Made by a program: the position numbers and the translations under genes. The notes under the pieces were generated by a model, which was given only the letters and a program-made list of their open reading frames with translations, did no database searches and had not been told where the DNA came from. A stretch of DNA of 64,000 nt from Bog-793 sp963803025 (lineage in GTDB: Bacteria > Actinomycetota > Acidimicrobiia > Acidimicrobiales > Bog-793): positions 186,001-250,000 of the forward strand of contig CAWDKZ010000020.1 of the NCBI GenBank assembly GCA_963803025.1. Reading direction: 5' to 3'. Shown piece by piece: positions 42,942 to 51,808 of this stretch (positions are counted from its first letter, which is position 1; every line of letters begins with the position of its first letter).

Positions 42942-43892
42942 ATGGGCGGTCGGCTCGCAGTCGTGGCGATCGGCGGGAACTCGCTGATCAAAGACCGCAT
43001 GCACCAGTCGGTGCGCGACCAGTACATCGCGGCGCACGAGACCTCTGAGCACGTGGCGGCGATGGTCGAGGAAGGCTGGAACGTGGTGGTGGGCCACGGC
43101 AACGGTCCGCAGGTCGGCTTCATCCTGCGGCGCTCCGAGATCGCCGCCCACGAGCTGCACGAGGTCCCGCTCGACGTCTGCGGCGCCGATTCCCAGGGCG
43201 CCATCGGCTACGCCCTCGCCCAGAACCTCCAGAACGTCCTGCGGCGGCGCGGGATCGCCCGGCCGGTGGCGGCGGTTGTGACCCAGGTCGAGGTGGCGCG
43301 CGACGATCCGGCCTTTCTGAGCCCGAGCAAGCCGATCGGCTCGTTCATGGACGAAGCCGAGGCGCGCAGGCGCCAGGAAAGGGACGGTTGGGACGTCGTG
43401 GAGGACGCGAGCAGGGGCTGGCGGCGGGTCGTCGCTTCACCCCGCCCGCGCCGCATCGTCGAGATCGAGGCGATCAGGGCGCTCGTCGCGGCGGGGGAGA
43501 TCGTCGTCGCCGTCGGCGGCGGGGGCATCCCCGTAGCAGCAGACGCCACGGGTGATCTCGCCGGAGTCGAGGCCGTGATCGACAAGGACCTTGGCTGCTC
43601 GTTGCTCGCCCGCGATCTCGGGGCGGAGTTGTTCTTGATCTCAACGGCGATCGAGAAGGTCGCCCTCGACTTCGACACGCCCGCCCAGCGATGGGTGGAC
43701 CATCTCACGCTCGCCGAGGCGCGGCACTACCTCGCCGAAGGCGTGCACTTCGCGGCCGGCAGCATGGCGCCGAAGATCGAAGCGATCATTGAGTATCTCG
43801 AGGAAGGTGGGACCCGCGCCATCGTCACCGATCCTCCCAACCTTGCGGCGGCGCTTGCCGGGCGCGCGGGCACGCACTTCACTGTCGACTAG
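42942..43892 (+). CDS. arcC: Carbamate kinase
   Basis: Transfers phosphate from carbamoyl phosphate to ADP. The 316-residue protein has AVVAIGGNSL, VVGHGNGPQVG, CGADSQGAIGY, VAVGGGGIP, DKDLGCSLLA and MAPKIEAIIEYLEEGG, all standard. It is the last gene of the plus-strand purine run and follows ygeW closely. The same role is filled by yqeA in E. coli's purine cluster. Confidence 0.96.
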   Translation: MGGRLAVVAIGGNSLIKDRMHQSVRDQYIAAHETSEHVAAMVEEGWNVVVGHGNGPQVGFILRRSEIAAHELHEVPLDVCGADSQGAIGYALAQNLQNVLRRRGIARPVAAVVTQVEVARDDPAFLSPSKPIGSFMDEAEARRRQERDGWDVVEDASRGWRRVVASPRPRRIVEIEAIRALVAAGEIVVAVGGGGIPVAADATGDLAGVEAVIDKDLGCSLLARDLGAELFLISTAIEKVALDFDTPAQRWVDHLTLAEARHYLAEGVHFAAGSMAPKIEAIIEYLEEGGTRAIVTDPPNLAAALAGRAGTHFTVD

Positions 43893-43926
43893 AGACCTTT
43901 TGGCAATGCACTGACATCTGTCGTGA

Positions 43927-43948
43927 CCATGGGAATCTGTTCCCGTGG
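43927..43948 (+). terminator. Hairpin after carbamate kinase
   Basis: A nine-pair stem (CCATGGGAA at 43927-43935 with TTCCCGTGG at 43940-43948, one G-U pair) with a four-base loop lies 35 bases after the stop, followed by a pyrimidine-rich run. Confidence 0.45.
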
Positions 43949-44049
43949 CCTTCTCTCCTCGTTCCAAGGCAAAGCCGCGACGCGCGAAGCCGTCCTCCTC
44001 AAGGCGCGTCGCGCCGAGTCGTGACTTCAAGGCGTGAGAAGAGCGGCGA

Positions 44050-44580
44050 ATGCGCGTCGGCGCGACATTCGAACGAGCGGCTTCCCAGGCCGATGTCTCT
44101 CGCGCGCTCGGCATCTCGCGCGAAACCGCCTCGCAGTGGTCAGCGGCCTAGCAAAAAGGTGGGCCCGAGGCCCTCGCCGGCGCCGGGCGTGCCGGGCGCC
44201 GGCTCCTGTTTGACGATCGACAGCTTGCAGACGTCGGCCGCGCCTTCGAGCGGGGTGCCCGCAAGAACGGCTTTGCGAGGAGCTGTGGACGCTCGCGCGT
44301 TACGAACGTGATCGAGACGACGACTGGCGTTTCGTATTCGACGACCCAGACGTGGTGGATCCGGCGCGAGCGCCTCGGGTGGTCGCGCCAGCGACCGGCA
44401 AGGGCCCTCGAGCGCGCCGACGAGACGGTCGGTACCTGGGTCAGGGACCGCTCCCGTTGCGGAAAAGCACACGATGTCGGGTGTGTCGATCGTTCTTGAA
44501 AACGAGAGCGGGTTCAACATCCCCCTCGGTGAGGGCCACGTGGGCGTCGAGCAACTCGAGCCCCCTGGGTCGTCGGCGCG
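44050..44580 (+). pseudogene. IS630-type transposase remnant
   Basis: Fragments of one transposase are readable in order but in several frames. First comes a helix-turn-helix (ASQADVSRALGISRETASQW) ending at an early TAG at about 44150. Then LLFDDRQLADVGRAFERGA follows, then GVSYSTTQTWWIRRERLGWS with ARALERADETVGTW. Near 44495 a segment like VLENESGFNIP takes the place of the catalytic FEDESG, with Asp changed to Asn. SVRATWAS in another frame is the last recognisable piece. No terminal repeats were found. It lies between the purine and methyl-corrinoid clusters. Confidence 0.7.
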
Positions 44581-44776
44581 CACGTCAACCTCGGGCCGTT
44601 CAGCCCTTGTGTGCCGCGTCGGCCTCGCTTAGCGTTCATGAGGAGCCGGCATCCTCTCCGCTCGATTGGTCAGCACGGACGAGTGAGATGTACAGGGTCG
44701 AAATGGGGCTCAACGGGGCAAATTCACTCGTCTTCGGCCTCGTTCCCATTGTCTGCCTGAGCGTCCCGGCTCGCTG

Positions 44777-45904
44777 ATGGCGAGGTCGGCGTTGGGCGAA
44801 TCGGGAGACGAAGGATGCCTGCATCGCGCACGCGTGCTTGCCGCGCTGAGCCACGAGACCCCGGACCGCTGTCCATGGCAATCCACCTTCACCCCCGAGT
44901 TCGCCGAACGTCTGCGCGCTGATCTCCACCTCGGTGCCCCAGCTGGCGCGCACAACCCGCACGGTGGAGGCAATCCGTATGACCTCGAGACAGCCCTCGA
45001 CCAGGACGTTCTCATCACGTCGGTGGGTTGGGCAAACTCGTATTACGGAAAGGGCAGCGAGTACGTGGACGAGTGGGGCGTTGGCTGGGTGTCGATGCCG
45101 TACACCACGCCTTTTGGTGTGGGTCACTACACCGAGCCGCGCGTCCATCCGCTCGCCGACGCCGACGAGGTCGCGCGCTACCGGCCACCTGACCCTGGTA
45201 GGCCGGAGCTCTACGCGGAGTCCGAATGGCTCATCGCCGAGCATGGAGCCCGGTACTGGATCGTTGGATCCACCGTCACCACGATCTTCGAGACCGCCTG
45301 GGCGTTGCGCGGCCTCGAGCAGCTGCTCACCGACTTCATCGAAGACCCCGATCTCGCCGAGACGATCCTCGACATCCCGTACCGCTACCACCTCGCCGCC
45401 GCCGAGACGCTCGTGAAAATGGGAGTGGACATGATCTGGCTGGGTGACGACGTCGGGCACCAGCAAGGCATGCTCATTTCACCCCGCCACTGGCGGCGCT
45501 TTTTCAAGCCGCGGATGGCGCACATCATCGAGCGCCTGAAGGCCATCAACCCGGGCGTGAAGGTCGCATACCACACCGATGGCTGCGTCTACGCGATCAT
45601 CCCGGAGCTGATCGAGATCGGGCTTGATGTGCTCAACCCGATCCAGCCCGCCGCGATGGACCCTTTCCGGCTGAAGCGCGAGTACGGCAAGGAACTGTGC
45701 TTTTGGGGATCGATGGATGAGCAGTACACGTTGCCGTTCGGCACGCCCGACCAGGTCCGCCAGGAGGTGCTCAGCCGGATCGCCACACTCGGCGCAGGCG
45801 GTGGGCTGATCCTGGCGCCGACCCACCACCTGCAGCTCGATACGCCCCTCGAGAACTTCTGGGCAATGGTCGAGGCGGTCACCGGCCGTGCCCGCCTGCC
45901 CTGA
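44777..45904 (+). CDS. UroD-fold corrinoid methyltransferase (MtaA/MtbA-like)
   Basis: A 375-residue protein of the uroporphyrinogen decarboxylase superfamily, subgroup of methylcobamide transferases. WLGDDVGHQQGMLISPRHW and the zinc-type VAYHTDGC segment (His-x3-Cys) support the methyltransferase assignment rather than heme synthesis, as does the downstream MtaBC set. Another UroD-type protein is at the end of the operon, so the two may serve different corrinoid partners or substrates. The start is the ATG at 44777; no strong ribosome site is visible. The acceptor (THF, or another thiol in place of CoM) cannot be stated. Confidence 0.8.
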   Translation: MARSALGESGDEGCLHRARVLAALSHETPDRCPWQSTFTPEFAERLRADLHLGAPAGAHNPHGGGNPYDLETALDQDVLITSVGWANSYYGKGSEYVDEWGVGWVSMPYTTPFGVGHYTEPRVHPLADADEVARYRPPDPGRPELYAESEWLIAEHGARYWIVGSTVTTIFETAWALRGLEQLLTDFIEDPDLAETILDIPYRYHLAAAETLVKMGVDMIWLGDDVGHQQGMLISPRHWRRFFKPRMAHIIERLKAINPGVKVAYHTDGCVYAIIPELIEIGLDVLNPIQPAAMDPFRLKREYGKELCFWGSMDEQYTLPFGTPDQVRQEVLSRIATLGAGGGLILAPTHHLQLDTPLENFWAMVEAVTGRARLP

Positions 45905-47870
45905 GGCGCGGCAAAGAGCAGTGGACGGCGCACGGCAGGACGATCCCGAAAGCACGACGACGGCTGCGGCCGACCCCGGCACCGCGTCTCTTGTGCGAGT
46001 CGACGTTCAGCCGATCGGCCGGCGGGTCGAGGTGAGTCGCGGTGCAACCGTGCTCATGGCTTGTCGGGCTGGCGGCCTCGAGCTCGTCGCGGTCTGCGGT
46101 GGCCTTGGGCTGTGCGGTACGTGCCGGGTGCTCGTCGCCAACGGCGGGTTCGCGCCGCCAACCGGGGAGGAGCGCGAGCAACTCAGCCCTGCCGAACTCT
46201 CGGCGGGGCTTCGCCTGGCGTGCCAGGCGGCGGTGATGGCGGGCGGGCGCGTCGACGTTCCGCCCGAATCGCTGACGACGCCGCAGCGTCTCCAGTTCGA
46301 GGGCTACGCGACGAGCGTGGCGGTGTTTGACCCCGCGGTGGTCGCGCTCGACGTCGAGGTCCCGCCGCCGGCGCTCGACGATCTGCGTGGTGACGCGACT
46401 CGCCTGCGTGATGCGGTCAGCGCGGCCGGTCAGCACGTCACGCAGACGAGTCTCGCGGTACTGGCCTCGGCACCTGCAAGCCTGCGTGCCCGAAACTGGG
46501 CGGTGCGGGTGGCGGTGCACCGCGGCGCCGCGGGCGACGTCGCTGGCGAGATCGTCGCCCTCCTCCCCGAGGGCAAAGTGCCGCTCGGCGCGGCAATCGA
46601 TGTCGGCACGACGAAGCTGGCGGCATACCTCGTCGATCTCGGAAGCGGCGAGACAGTAGCCAAGGGCGCCGCCCCGAACCCACAGATCGCTGTCGGCGAG
46701 GACGTCATGAGCCGAATCGCCTATGCCGTCGCCGACGAGTCAGGGGCCCGGGATCTGCATGCGCGGCTGGTCGACGGGATCAACCGGCTGCTCGGTGAGC
46801 TGCGAGGCCAGATCGGCGCGCCGGCGTCGCAGCTCGTCGACGCGGTCGCGGTCGGCAACACGGCGATGCACCACGCATTGGTCAATCTGCCGCTCCGCCA
46901 GCTCGGCCTGGCTCCGTACGTGCCCGCCGTGACAGAGGCGCTCGAGCTGCGCAGCTCCGACGTCGGTCTCGAGCTCGCGCCGGGCGCACTGACCTACCTC
47001 CCGCCGAACATCGCGGGCTTCGTCGGGGCGGATCACACGGCGGTGCTGCTTTCAAGCGGTGTCGCCGAGACCACGCGCACGGTTCTCATCCTCGACATCG
47101 GCACGAATACCGAGATCAGCGTCGCACACGGCGGCCGGCTGTGGAGCTGCTCGTGCGCCTCGGGCCCCGCCTTCGAGGGCGCCCACATCCGCGACGGCAT
47201 GCGGGCGGCGGAAGGAGCGATCGAGCGCGTCGAATACCTCGATGGCAGGTTCCAGGTCCATACCATCGGTGGGGGCCCGCCGGCAGGGATCTGTGGCTCG
47301 GGCATCCTCGACGCGGTCGCCGCCACGCTCAAGGCGGGGATCGTGGACGGGCGCGGCGGCTTCTGCCGGACGCACCCGCTCGTCACCCGGTCCTCTCAGG
47401 GGCCAGCGTGCATCCTTGTCCCGGCCACCCTGACGGCGCACGGCCGCGACATTTTGCTCACCCGCACCGACATTGGCGAGATTCAGCTTGCCAAGGCCGC
47501 CATTCGGGCTGGCATCGAGTTGCTCTTGAGAGCTGCTGGCATCGAAGCCGACGCGCTCGATGAGATCAACATTGCCGGGGCCTTCGGCACGTATCTCAGT
47601 ATCGCCAGCGCAATCGCTGTCGGCATGCTGCCCAGGCTGCCCCCGGAGCGCTATCGCCAGGTGGGCAACGCAGCCGGCCAGGGGGCCCGGCAACTGCTGG
47701 TCTCCCGGCAGTGGCGGGAGATGGCGGATGACATCGCGCGCCGGGTGTGCTATGTCGAGCTGACTACTCATCCGGACTTTGCCGATACCTTCACCCAAGA
47801 GTTGGCATTCGGGCAGCGCCCGGAGGATCTCGAACCGGGAAGGATCCGTGCGGGATCCGATGACCGATGA
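45888..47870 (+). CDS. Corrinoid-activating ASKHA protein with N-terminal ferredoxin (RACo/RamA-like)
   Basis: A 660-residue ATP-dependent reductive activator for corrinoid methyltransferases. Residues about 35-125 form a [2Fe-2S] ferredoxin with VCGGLGLCGTC and a later Cys in RLACQA. From about 225 it is a DUF4445/ASKHA domain: AAIDVGTTKLAAYLVDL, NPQIAVGEDVMSRI, VGNTAMHHAL, LDIGTNTEI and GICGSGILDAVA. This class re-reduces cob(II)alamin to cob(I)alamin at the expense of ATP. The GTG at 45888 overlaps the previous gene by 17 bases; GTG 45921 is an alternative. It precedes the corrinoid protein it would activate. Confidence 0.9.
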   Translation: MPACPEARQRAVDGARQDDPESTTTAAADPGTASLVRVDVQPIGRRVEVSRGATVLMACRAGGLELVAVCGGLGLCGTCRVLVANGGFAPPTGEEREQLSPAELSAGLRLACQAAVMAGGRVDVPPESLTTPQRLQFEGYATSVAVFDPAVVALDVEVPPPALDDLRGDATRLRDAVSAAGQHVTQTSLAVLASAPASLRARNWAVRVAVHRGAAGDVAGEIVALLPEGKVPLGAAIDVGTTKLAAYLVDLGSGETVAKGAAPNPQIAVGEDVMSRIAYAVADESGARDLHARLVDGINRLLGELRGQIGAPASQLVDAVAVGNTAMHHALVNLPLRQLGLAPYVPAVTEALELRSSDVGLELAPGALTYLPPNIAGFVGADHTAVLLSSGVAETTRTVLILDIGTNTEISVAHGGRLWSCSCASGPAFEGAHIRDGMRAAEGAIERVEYLDGRFQVHTIGGGPPAGICGSGILDAVAATLKAGIVDGRGGFCRTHPLVTRSSQGPACILVPATLTAHGRDILLTRTDIGEIQLAKAAIRAGIELLLRAAGIEADALDEINIAGAFGTYLSIASAIAVGMLPRLPPERYRQVGNAAGQGARQLLVSRQWREMADDIARRVCYVELTTHPDFADTFTQELAFGQRPEDLEPGRIRAGSDDR

Positions 47871-47883
47871 AAGGAGGTGCGCC

Positions 47884-48552
47884 GTGACGGTCCTCGAGGA
47901 GCTCCGCCAAGCGGTGATTGAAGGCCAGGCGAAGCTCGCCGTCGCGAAGGCCGCCCAGGGTCTCGAGGAGGGCGCCTCCGCCGAGACACTGCTGCAGGAC
48001 GGGCTCATTGCGGCGATGAAGGAGGTGGGCCGCCTGTTCGAGGAGGGGGAGATCTTCGTGCCCGAGATGCTCGTCGCCGCACGCGCGATGAGGGACACCG
48101 TGGCGCTGCTGAAGCCACTGATCGTCGACCGCGAGGTTCAATCGAGCGGGACCGTCGCCATCGGCACGGTGCAGGGCGACCTGCACGATATCGGCAAGAA
48201 CCTTGTCGCGATGATGCTCGAGGGCTCCGGCTTCGAGATCGTCGACCTCGGCACCGACGTCCCGCCCGAACGCTTCGTCGACGCGATCCGGGACGGGGCC
48301 GATGTCGTGGCGATGTCAGCGCTGCTCACGACCACGATGACCAGCATGAAAGCCGTAGTGGAGGCGATCCGCCTCGCCGGTCTGCGTGACAGGGTCCGCA
48401 TCGTCGTCGGCGGCGCGCCGATCACGGCCGCCTACGCCGGCGAGATCGGCGCCGACGGCTACGCTCCCGACGCCTCGAAGGCGGTGCGAAAGGTTGACGA
48501 GGTGCTGGCCGGTGTCCTGGGCGGCAGGGGAAGGCCAGATGGAGAGGTATGA
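47884..48552 (+). CDS. mtaC: Methyltransferase corrinoid protein (MtaC-like)
   Basis: A 222-residue cobalamin carrier. The N-terminal helical cap (about 1-85) is followed by the Rossmann B12 domain with GDLHDIGKNLVAMML, where His101 would be the cobalt ligand, then SALLTTTMTSMK and GGAPITAAYAGEIGADGYAPDA. The start is the GTG 47884, preceded by AAGGAGGT, a near-perfect ribosome site. It overlaps mtaB by 14 bases, so the two proteins should be made in step and form the MtaBC complex. Confidence 0.93.
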   Translation: MTVLEELRQAVIEGQAKLAVAKAAQGLEEGASAETLLQDGLIAAMKEVGRLFEEGEIFVPEMLVAARAMRDTVALLKPLIVDREVQSSGTVAIGTVQGDLHDIGKNLVAMMLEGSGFEIVDLGTDVPPERFVDAIRDGADVVAMSALLTTTMTSMKAVVEAIRLAGLRDRVRIVVGGAPITAAYAGEIGADGYAPDASKAVRKVDEVLAGVLGGRGRPDGEV

Positions 48553-49921
48553 CAAGCTCAGCATCTCGCACTGCGACGATCTCGTGTTCGGCCGCTGCCC
48601 GCGTCCAATGCGCGTCGGCGGTCTCGCGATCGGTGGAGGGGTCGTCTTTCCGGAGCTGAACTTCACCTTGCCGCCGATGGTGATCAACGAGGCGACGATG
48701 CCTCAGGTTCGCGACGAGTACCGGCAGATGACCGACGAGGCGTGCGCCCGGGCTATCGCCCTCCAGGTACCCGGCCTCGTCGTCGAGCTGGAGCTCCTGC
48801 CCGAGCTGACCCGCCAGCCCGAATGGGGCGCGCAGATCACGGCGACCCTGCGTGAGTGTCTCGACGCCCACCGATCGAGTCACGGGCTCCTAGTCGCGCT
48901 GCGTGTCACCCCGAACGACGTTCGTGACTTCCTACGACCTCCGCTGATGCGCATGGGCAAGGAGTGGGAGGAGATGGTGCGCAGCTTCGATCTGTGTGCG
49001 CAGGCCGGCGCCGACATGTTGGCGATCGAATCCACCGGGGGCAAGGAGATCCACGACGATGCGCTGCTCAACGGGGACCTGCCGGGGGCGCTGTTCGCCC
49101 TCGGTGTCCTGGCGTGTCGCGATATGGCATTCCTCTGGGACATGATCGTCGACGTGGCCGAACGGCGGCGGGTGATCGCGGCGGGCGACTCGGCGTGTGG
49201 CTTCGGAAACACCGCGATGGTCCTCGCCGAGGGCGGCTACATCCCCCGCGTCTGGGCGGCGGTGATCCGGGTGATGACCGTCGCGCGCAGCCTTGTCGCC
49301 TATGAGCGCGGCGCCACCGGCCCGAGCAAGGACTGCGCCTACGAAGGGCCGTTTCTCAAGGCGATCACGGGCTACCCGATCGCCATGGAAGGCGCCGAGG
49401 CCGCCTGCGCGCATCCGTCTCCGGTCGGCAACATCGCCAAGGCGGCTGCCGACTTGTGGAGCAACGAGTCGGTGCAAAACGTCAAGCTCCTCGGCGGCAT
49501 GGCGCCCACCGTCTCGATGGAGCAGCTCGCCTACGCCACCAGGCTGATGAACGTGGCGAGCGCGCACGGAAAGGCCGTCGAGCTGCGTGACTGGTTCGTC
49601 GAGTCCGACGCAGGACTGGACCCGCAGGCATACGTCCTCAGGCCCGATGTCGTGCTCGAGCTGGCGGCTGCGATCATCGCCGAACCGACGCCCTACCTGC
49701 GCACACGGCGCGCCGCGCTGGCGACACTGGAGGCGCTGCGCGGCGCTGCCAGCGACGGCGCCTTCCCACTGTCGCCCGCGGAGCAGCGTTGGCTGACGCG
49801 CCTCTCGGCGCAGGCAGAACAACTGCCCGAAACCGAAGATCTCTTCATCGAAGTGACGGTGAGCCAGATCGACAGGCAGAAGGTACGCCTCGATCAGTAC
49901 GACCTAGCGGAGCTCACGTGA
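48539..49921 (+). CDS. mtaB: Methanol:corrinoid methyltransferase
   Basis: Transfers the methyl group of methanol to the corrinoid on MtaC. At 460 residues it is the length of archaeal MtaB (about 460). Zinc ligands are placed as in Methanosarcina barkeri MtaB: Glu164 (AIESTGG), Cys220 (SACGFGNTAMVLAE) and Cys266 (SKDCAYEGP; Cys269 there). CAHPSPVGN, ADLWSNESVQNVKLLGGMAPT and the C-terminal helices also match. ATG 48539 lies within the mtaC end. It is the defining gene of this operon; another small methylated substrate is possible but the Zn ligands favour methanol. Confidence 0.94.
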   Translation: MERYDKLSISHCDDLVFGRCPRPMRVGGLAIGGGVVFPELNFTLPPMVINEATMPQVRDEYRQMTDEACARAIALQVPGLVVELELLPELTRQPEWGAQITATLRECLDAHRSSHGLLVALRVTPNDVRDFLRPPLMRMGKEWEEMVRSFDLCAQAGADMLAIESTGGKEIHDDALLNGDLPGALFALGVLACRDMAFLWDMIVDVAERRRVIAAGDSACGFGNTAMVLAEGGYIPRVWAAVIRVMTVARSLVAYERGATGPSKDCAYEGPFLKAITGYPIAMEGAEAACAHPSPVGNIAKAAADLWSNESVQNVKLLGGMAPTVSMEQLAYATRLMNVASAHGKAVELRDWFVESDAGLDPQAYVLRPDVVLELAAAIIAEPTPYLRTRRAALATLEALRGAASDGAFPLSPAEQRWLTRLSAQAEQLPETEDLFIEVTVSQIDRQKVRLDQYDLAELT

Positions 49922-50017
49922 CCGCCAGACGGAAGATTGCGGCTCGATTTCGTGACCGCATCGCCGCGCCGGATCGGCGGCGTCGGTAGCGGCCGGACGA
50001 GCAACGGAGGTGATTTG

Positions 50018-51055
50018 ATGGACTCGATCGAGCGGGTAGGGGCCACGATCGCGCTGCGTGAGCCGGATCGCGTGCCAGTAGATCTGCACAACTTCCAGCT
50101 CGCAGCGCGCGCCAGCGGCCTGCCGATGTCGCAGGTCTTCGGTGACGGAGCGCTGCTGGCCGAGGCCATGCTGACGGCCTGGCGCGAATTCGGCCACGAC
50201 ATGATCCTTCTGGAGAACGGCACCGGTTGCAACGCTGAGGCCTGTGGCGTGGAGGTCCACTACCGCGATGACACCGCGCCAGTGGCCGGCCGTCCCGTTC
50301 TCGATTCCATCGCCAAGGTGGGCGATCTGCAGGTGCCAGATCCCTATGTCACCTTCCCCATGTCCGAGATCCTCAAGGCGACCCGCATCCTCGCGCGCGA
50401 GATCGGTGACAAGGCCTGGATCTGCGCGCGTGCAGACCAGGGGCCGATGGACCTGGCAGCACAGCTTCGCGGCATGAGCGAATTCATGATGGATCTGGCC
50501 ACCGGCGAAGAGGAGGAGCTGATCCACGCGCTGCTCGACTATGCGAGGCGCGTCGCGACGCGCTATGCCTACGCGCTGATCGAGTGCGGTGGCCGCTCCA
50601 CCTCCATCGGCGAGCCGATGGCCGGGCCCGCGATGATCTCGCCGCGGCACTACCGCCGGTATCCCTGGGCTCATGAGCGCCGCATGGTCGCCGAGCTCAA
50701 GGACCACGGCATCATCTTGCACCTCCACATCTGCGGAGACACCGAGCGGATTACCGAGGATTTCATCTCGACCGGGGCGCAGGTGCTGGAGATCGACCAC
50801 AAGACGGACGCGGCACGCCTCAAGGCTCAAGCGCGGGACAGGACGTGCCTGCTTGGCAATATCGACACGAACCTTCTCGCACTCGGGACGGCCGACGAAG
50901 TTGCCGCGTCCTGCCGCGAGCTCATCGAGATCTGCAAGCCCGGCGGCGGCTTCATCCTCGGCCCGGGATGTGCCATGGCCCCGACCACCCCGGCCGAGAA
51001 CATTCATGCACTCGTCGAGTCAGCAAGAAAGTACGGCTCATACCACAGCAGGTGA
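50018..51055 (+). CDS. MtaA-like UroD-fold methyltransferase
   Basis: A 345-residue UroD-superfamily enzyme that would take the methyl group from methyl-MtaC. LHLHICGD (His-x-Cys, about residue 237) and LGPGCAMAP (second Cys, about 318) are the zinc ligands of the MtaA/MtbA type. The ATG 50018 is preceded by GGAGGTGA. It is paralogous in fold to the first UroD protein of the operon but differs in the zinc motif spacing. Its stop overlaps a small downstream frame (GTGA). The acceptor is unknown: CoM is not expected in an actinobacterium, so THF or another thiol is likelier. Confidence 0.87.
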   Translation: MDSIERVGATIALREPDRVPVDLHNFQLAARASGLPMSQVFGDGALLAEAMLTAWREFGHDMILLENGTGCNAEACGVEVHYRDDTAPVAGRPVLDSIAKVGDLQVPDPYVTFPMSEILKATRILAREIGDKAWICARADQGPMDLAAQLRGMSEFMMDLATGEEEELIHALLDYARRVATRYAYALIECGGRSTSIGEPMAGPAMISPRHYRRYPWAHERRMVAELKDHGIILHLHICGDTERITEDFISTGAQVLEIDHKTDAARLKAQARDRTCLLGNIDTNLLALGTADEVAASCRELIEICKPGGGFILGPGCAMAPTTPAENIHALVESARKYGSYHSR

Positions 51056-51162
51056 ACGCAGTCCTGGGATGTTGCCGCTGTGGCTGGTGCCGCAGAACGG
51101 ATCAGAAGGCCTTTTGCGAGTACAGCGACATCTGTGCCTGGCACTGTGGTCCTTTGTTCTGA
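51052..51162 (+). CDS. Possible 36-residue cysteine-rich protein
   Basis: A short frame starting at GTG 51052, whose last two bases are shared with the TGA of the MtaA-like gene (GTGA), the coupling seen elsewhere in this window. It codes for 36 residues, seven of them Cys (positions 7, 8, 10, 13, 22, 28, 32), with CCRCGWC at the front. This suggests a metal or Fe-S-binding mini-protein. Length, codon statistics and lack of a known family keep confidence low. A hairpin at 51159-51174 (CTGACC/GGTCAG) begins at its stop. Confidence 0.4.
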   Translation: MNAVLGCCRCGWCRRTDQKAFCEYSDICAWHCGPLF

Positions 51163-51349
51163 CCGATGGGTCAGCGGTGTATCACCGAAAGGCCCTTAAG
51201 ACCGCGGAATTCGACCGCGTGCCAGACGGTGCTTGTTCCAACCCGCGGCGGGCCCGGCAGCCAAGGGGTAGGCACGAGTTTGGAAGATGGGGTCTTGTGT
51301 TCCGGCACGCGTGGATGACCCGGTGATCTTCTCGATCCGTCGGGAGGTC

Positions 51350-51808
51350 TCAGCCTCCCGCCGCGAGATGGACCGCGTCGATGATCTTCTGGTAGCCGGT
51401 GCAACGGCAGAGGTTTCCGGAGAGCGCCTCGCGGATCTGCGCGTCGTTCGGAGCGGTGACCCGCCGGAGCAGATCGTGGGTGGCCATGATGAAACCGGGG
51501 GTGCAGAACCCGCACTGGACGGCGCCCGCTTCGACGAAGGCCCGTTGGATGGAATCAAGCGTCCCATTCCGGGAGACCCCCTCGACCGTCACGACGGCCC
51601 GGCCTTCGGCTTGACCGGCGGGGACGAGACAGGCGCAGACGAGCAGGTCGTCGAGGTAGACGGCGCACGATCCGCACTCGCCCTGTTCACAGGCGTTCTT
51701 CGTGCCCACGAGGCCGAGCTCGTCGCGCAACAGGCTGAGCAGGCTTGCGCCCTCCTTGACGCCCTCGGCGACGCGAAGCCGGCCGTTGACGGTCAACGAG
51801 ACCCTCAT
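51350..51808 (-). CDS. 2Fe-2S subunit of a molybdenum hydroxylase
   Basis: A 152-residue CoxS/XdhC-type iron-sulfur subunit with both clusters' cysteines intact: KNACEQGECGSCAVYL, AVQCGFCTPGF and LSGNLCRCTGYQKI. Carries electrons from the Mo subunit to FAD. The ATG at 51808 overlaps the FAD subunit stop (ATGA), so the two are co-translated. It ends a minus-strand set: XdhC maturation protein, Mo subunit, FAD subunit, then this. Confidence 0.95.
   Translation of the reverse strand: MRVSLTVNGRLRVAEGVKEGASLLSLLRDELGLVGTKNACEQGECGSCAVYLDDLLVCACLVPAGQAEGRAVVTVEGVSRNGTLDSIQRAFVEAGAVQCGFCTPGFIMATHDLLRRVTAPNDAQIREALSGNLCRCTGYQKIIDAVHLAAGG

Noticed and set aside
44580..44776. Cobalamin riboswitch before the corrinoid operon
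   Set aside because: No B12-box (GCCACTG-type) or typical paired core was found in the gap.
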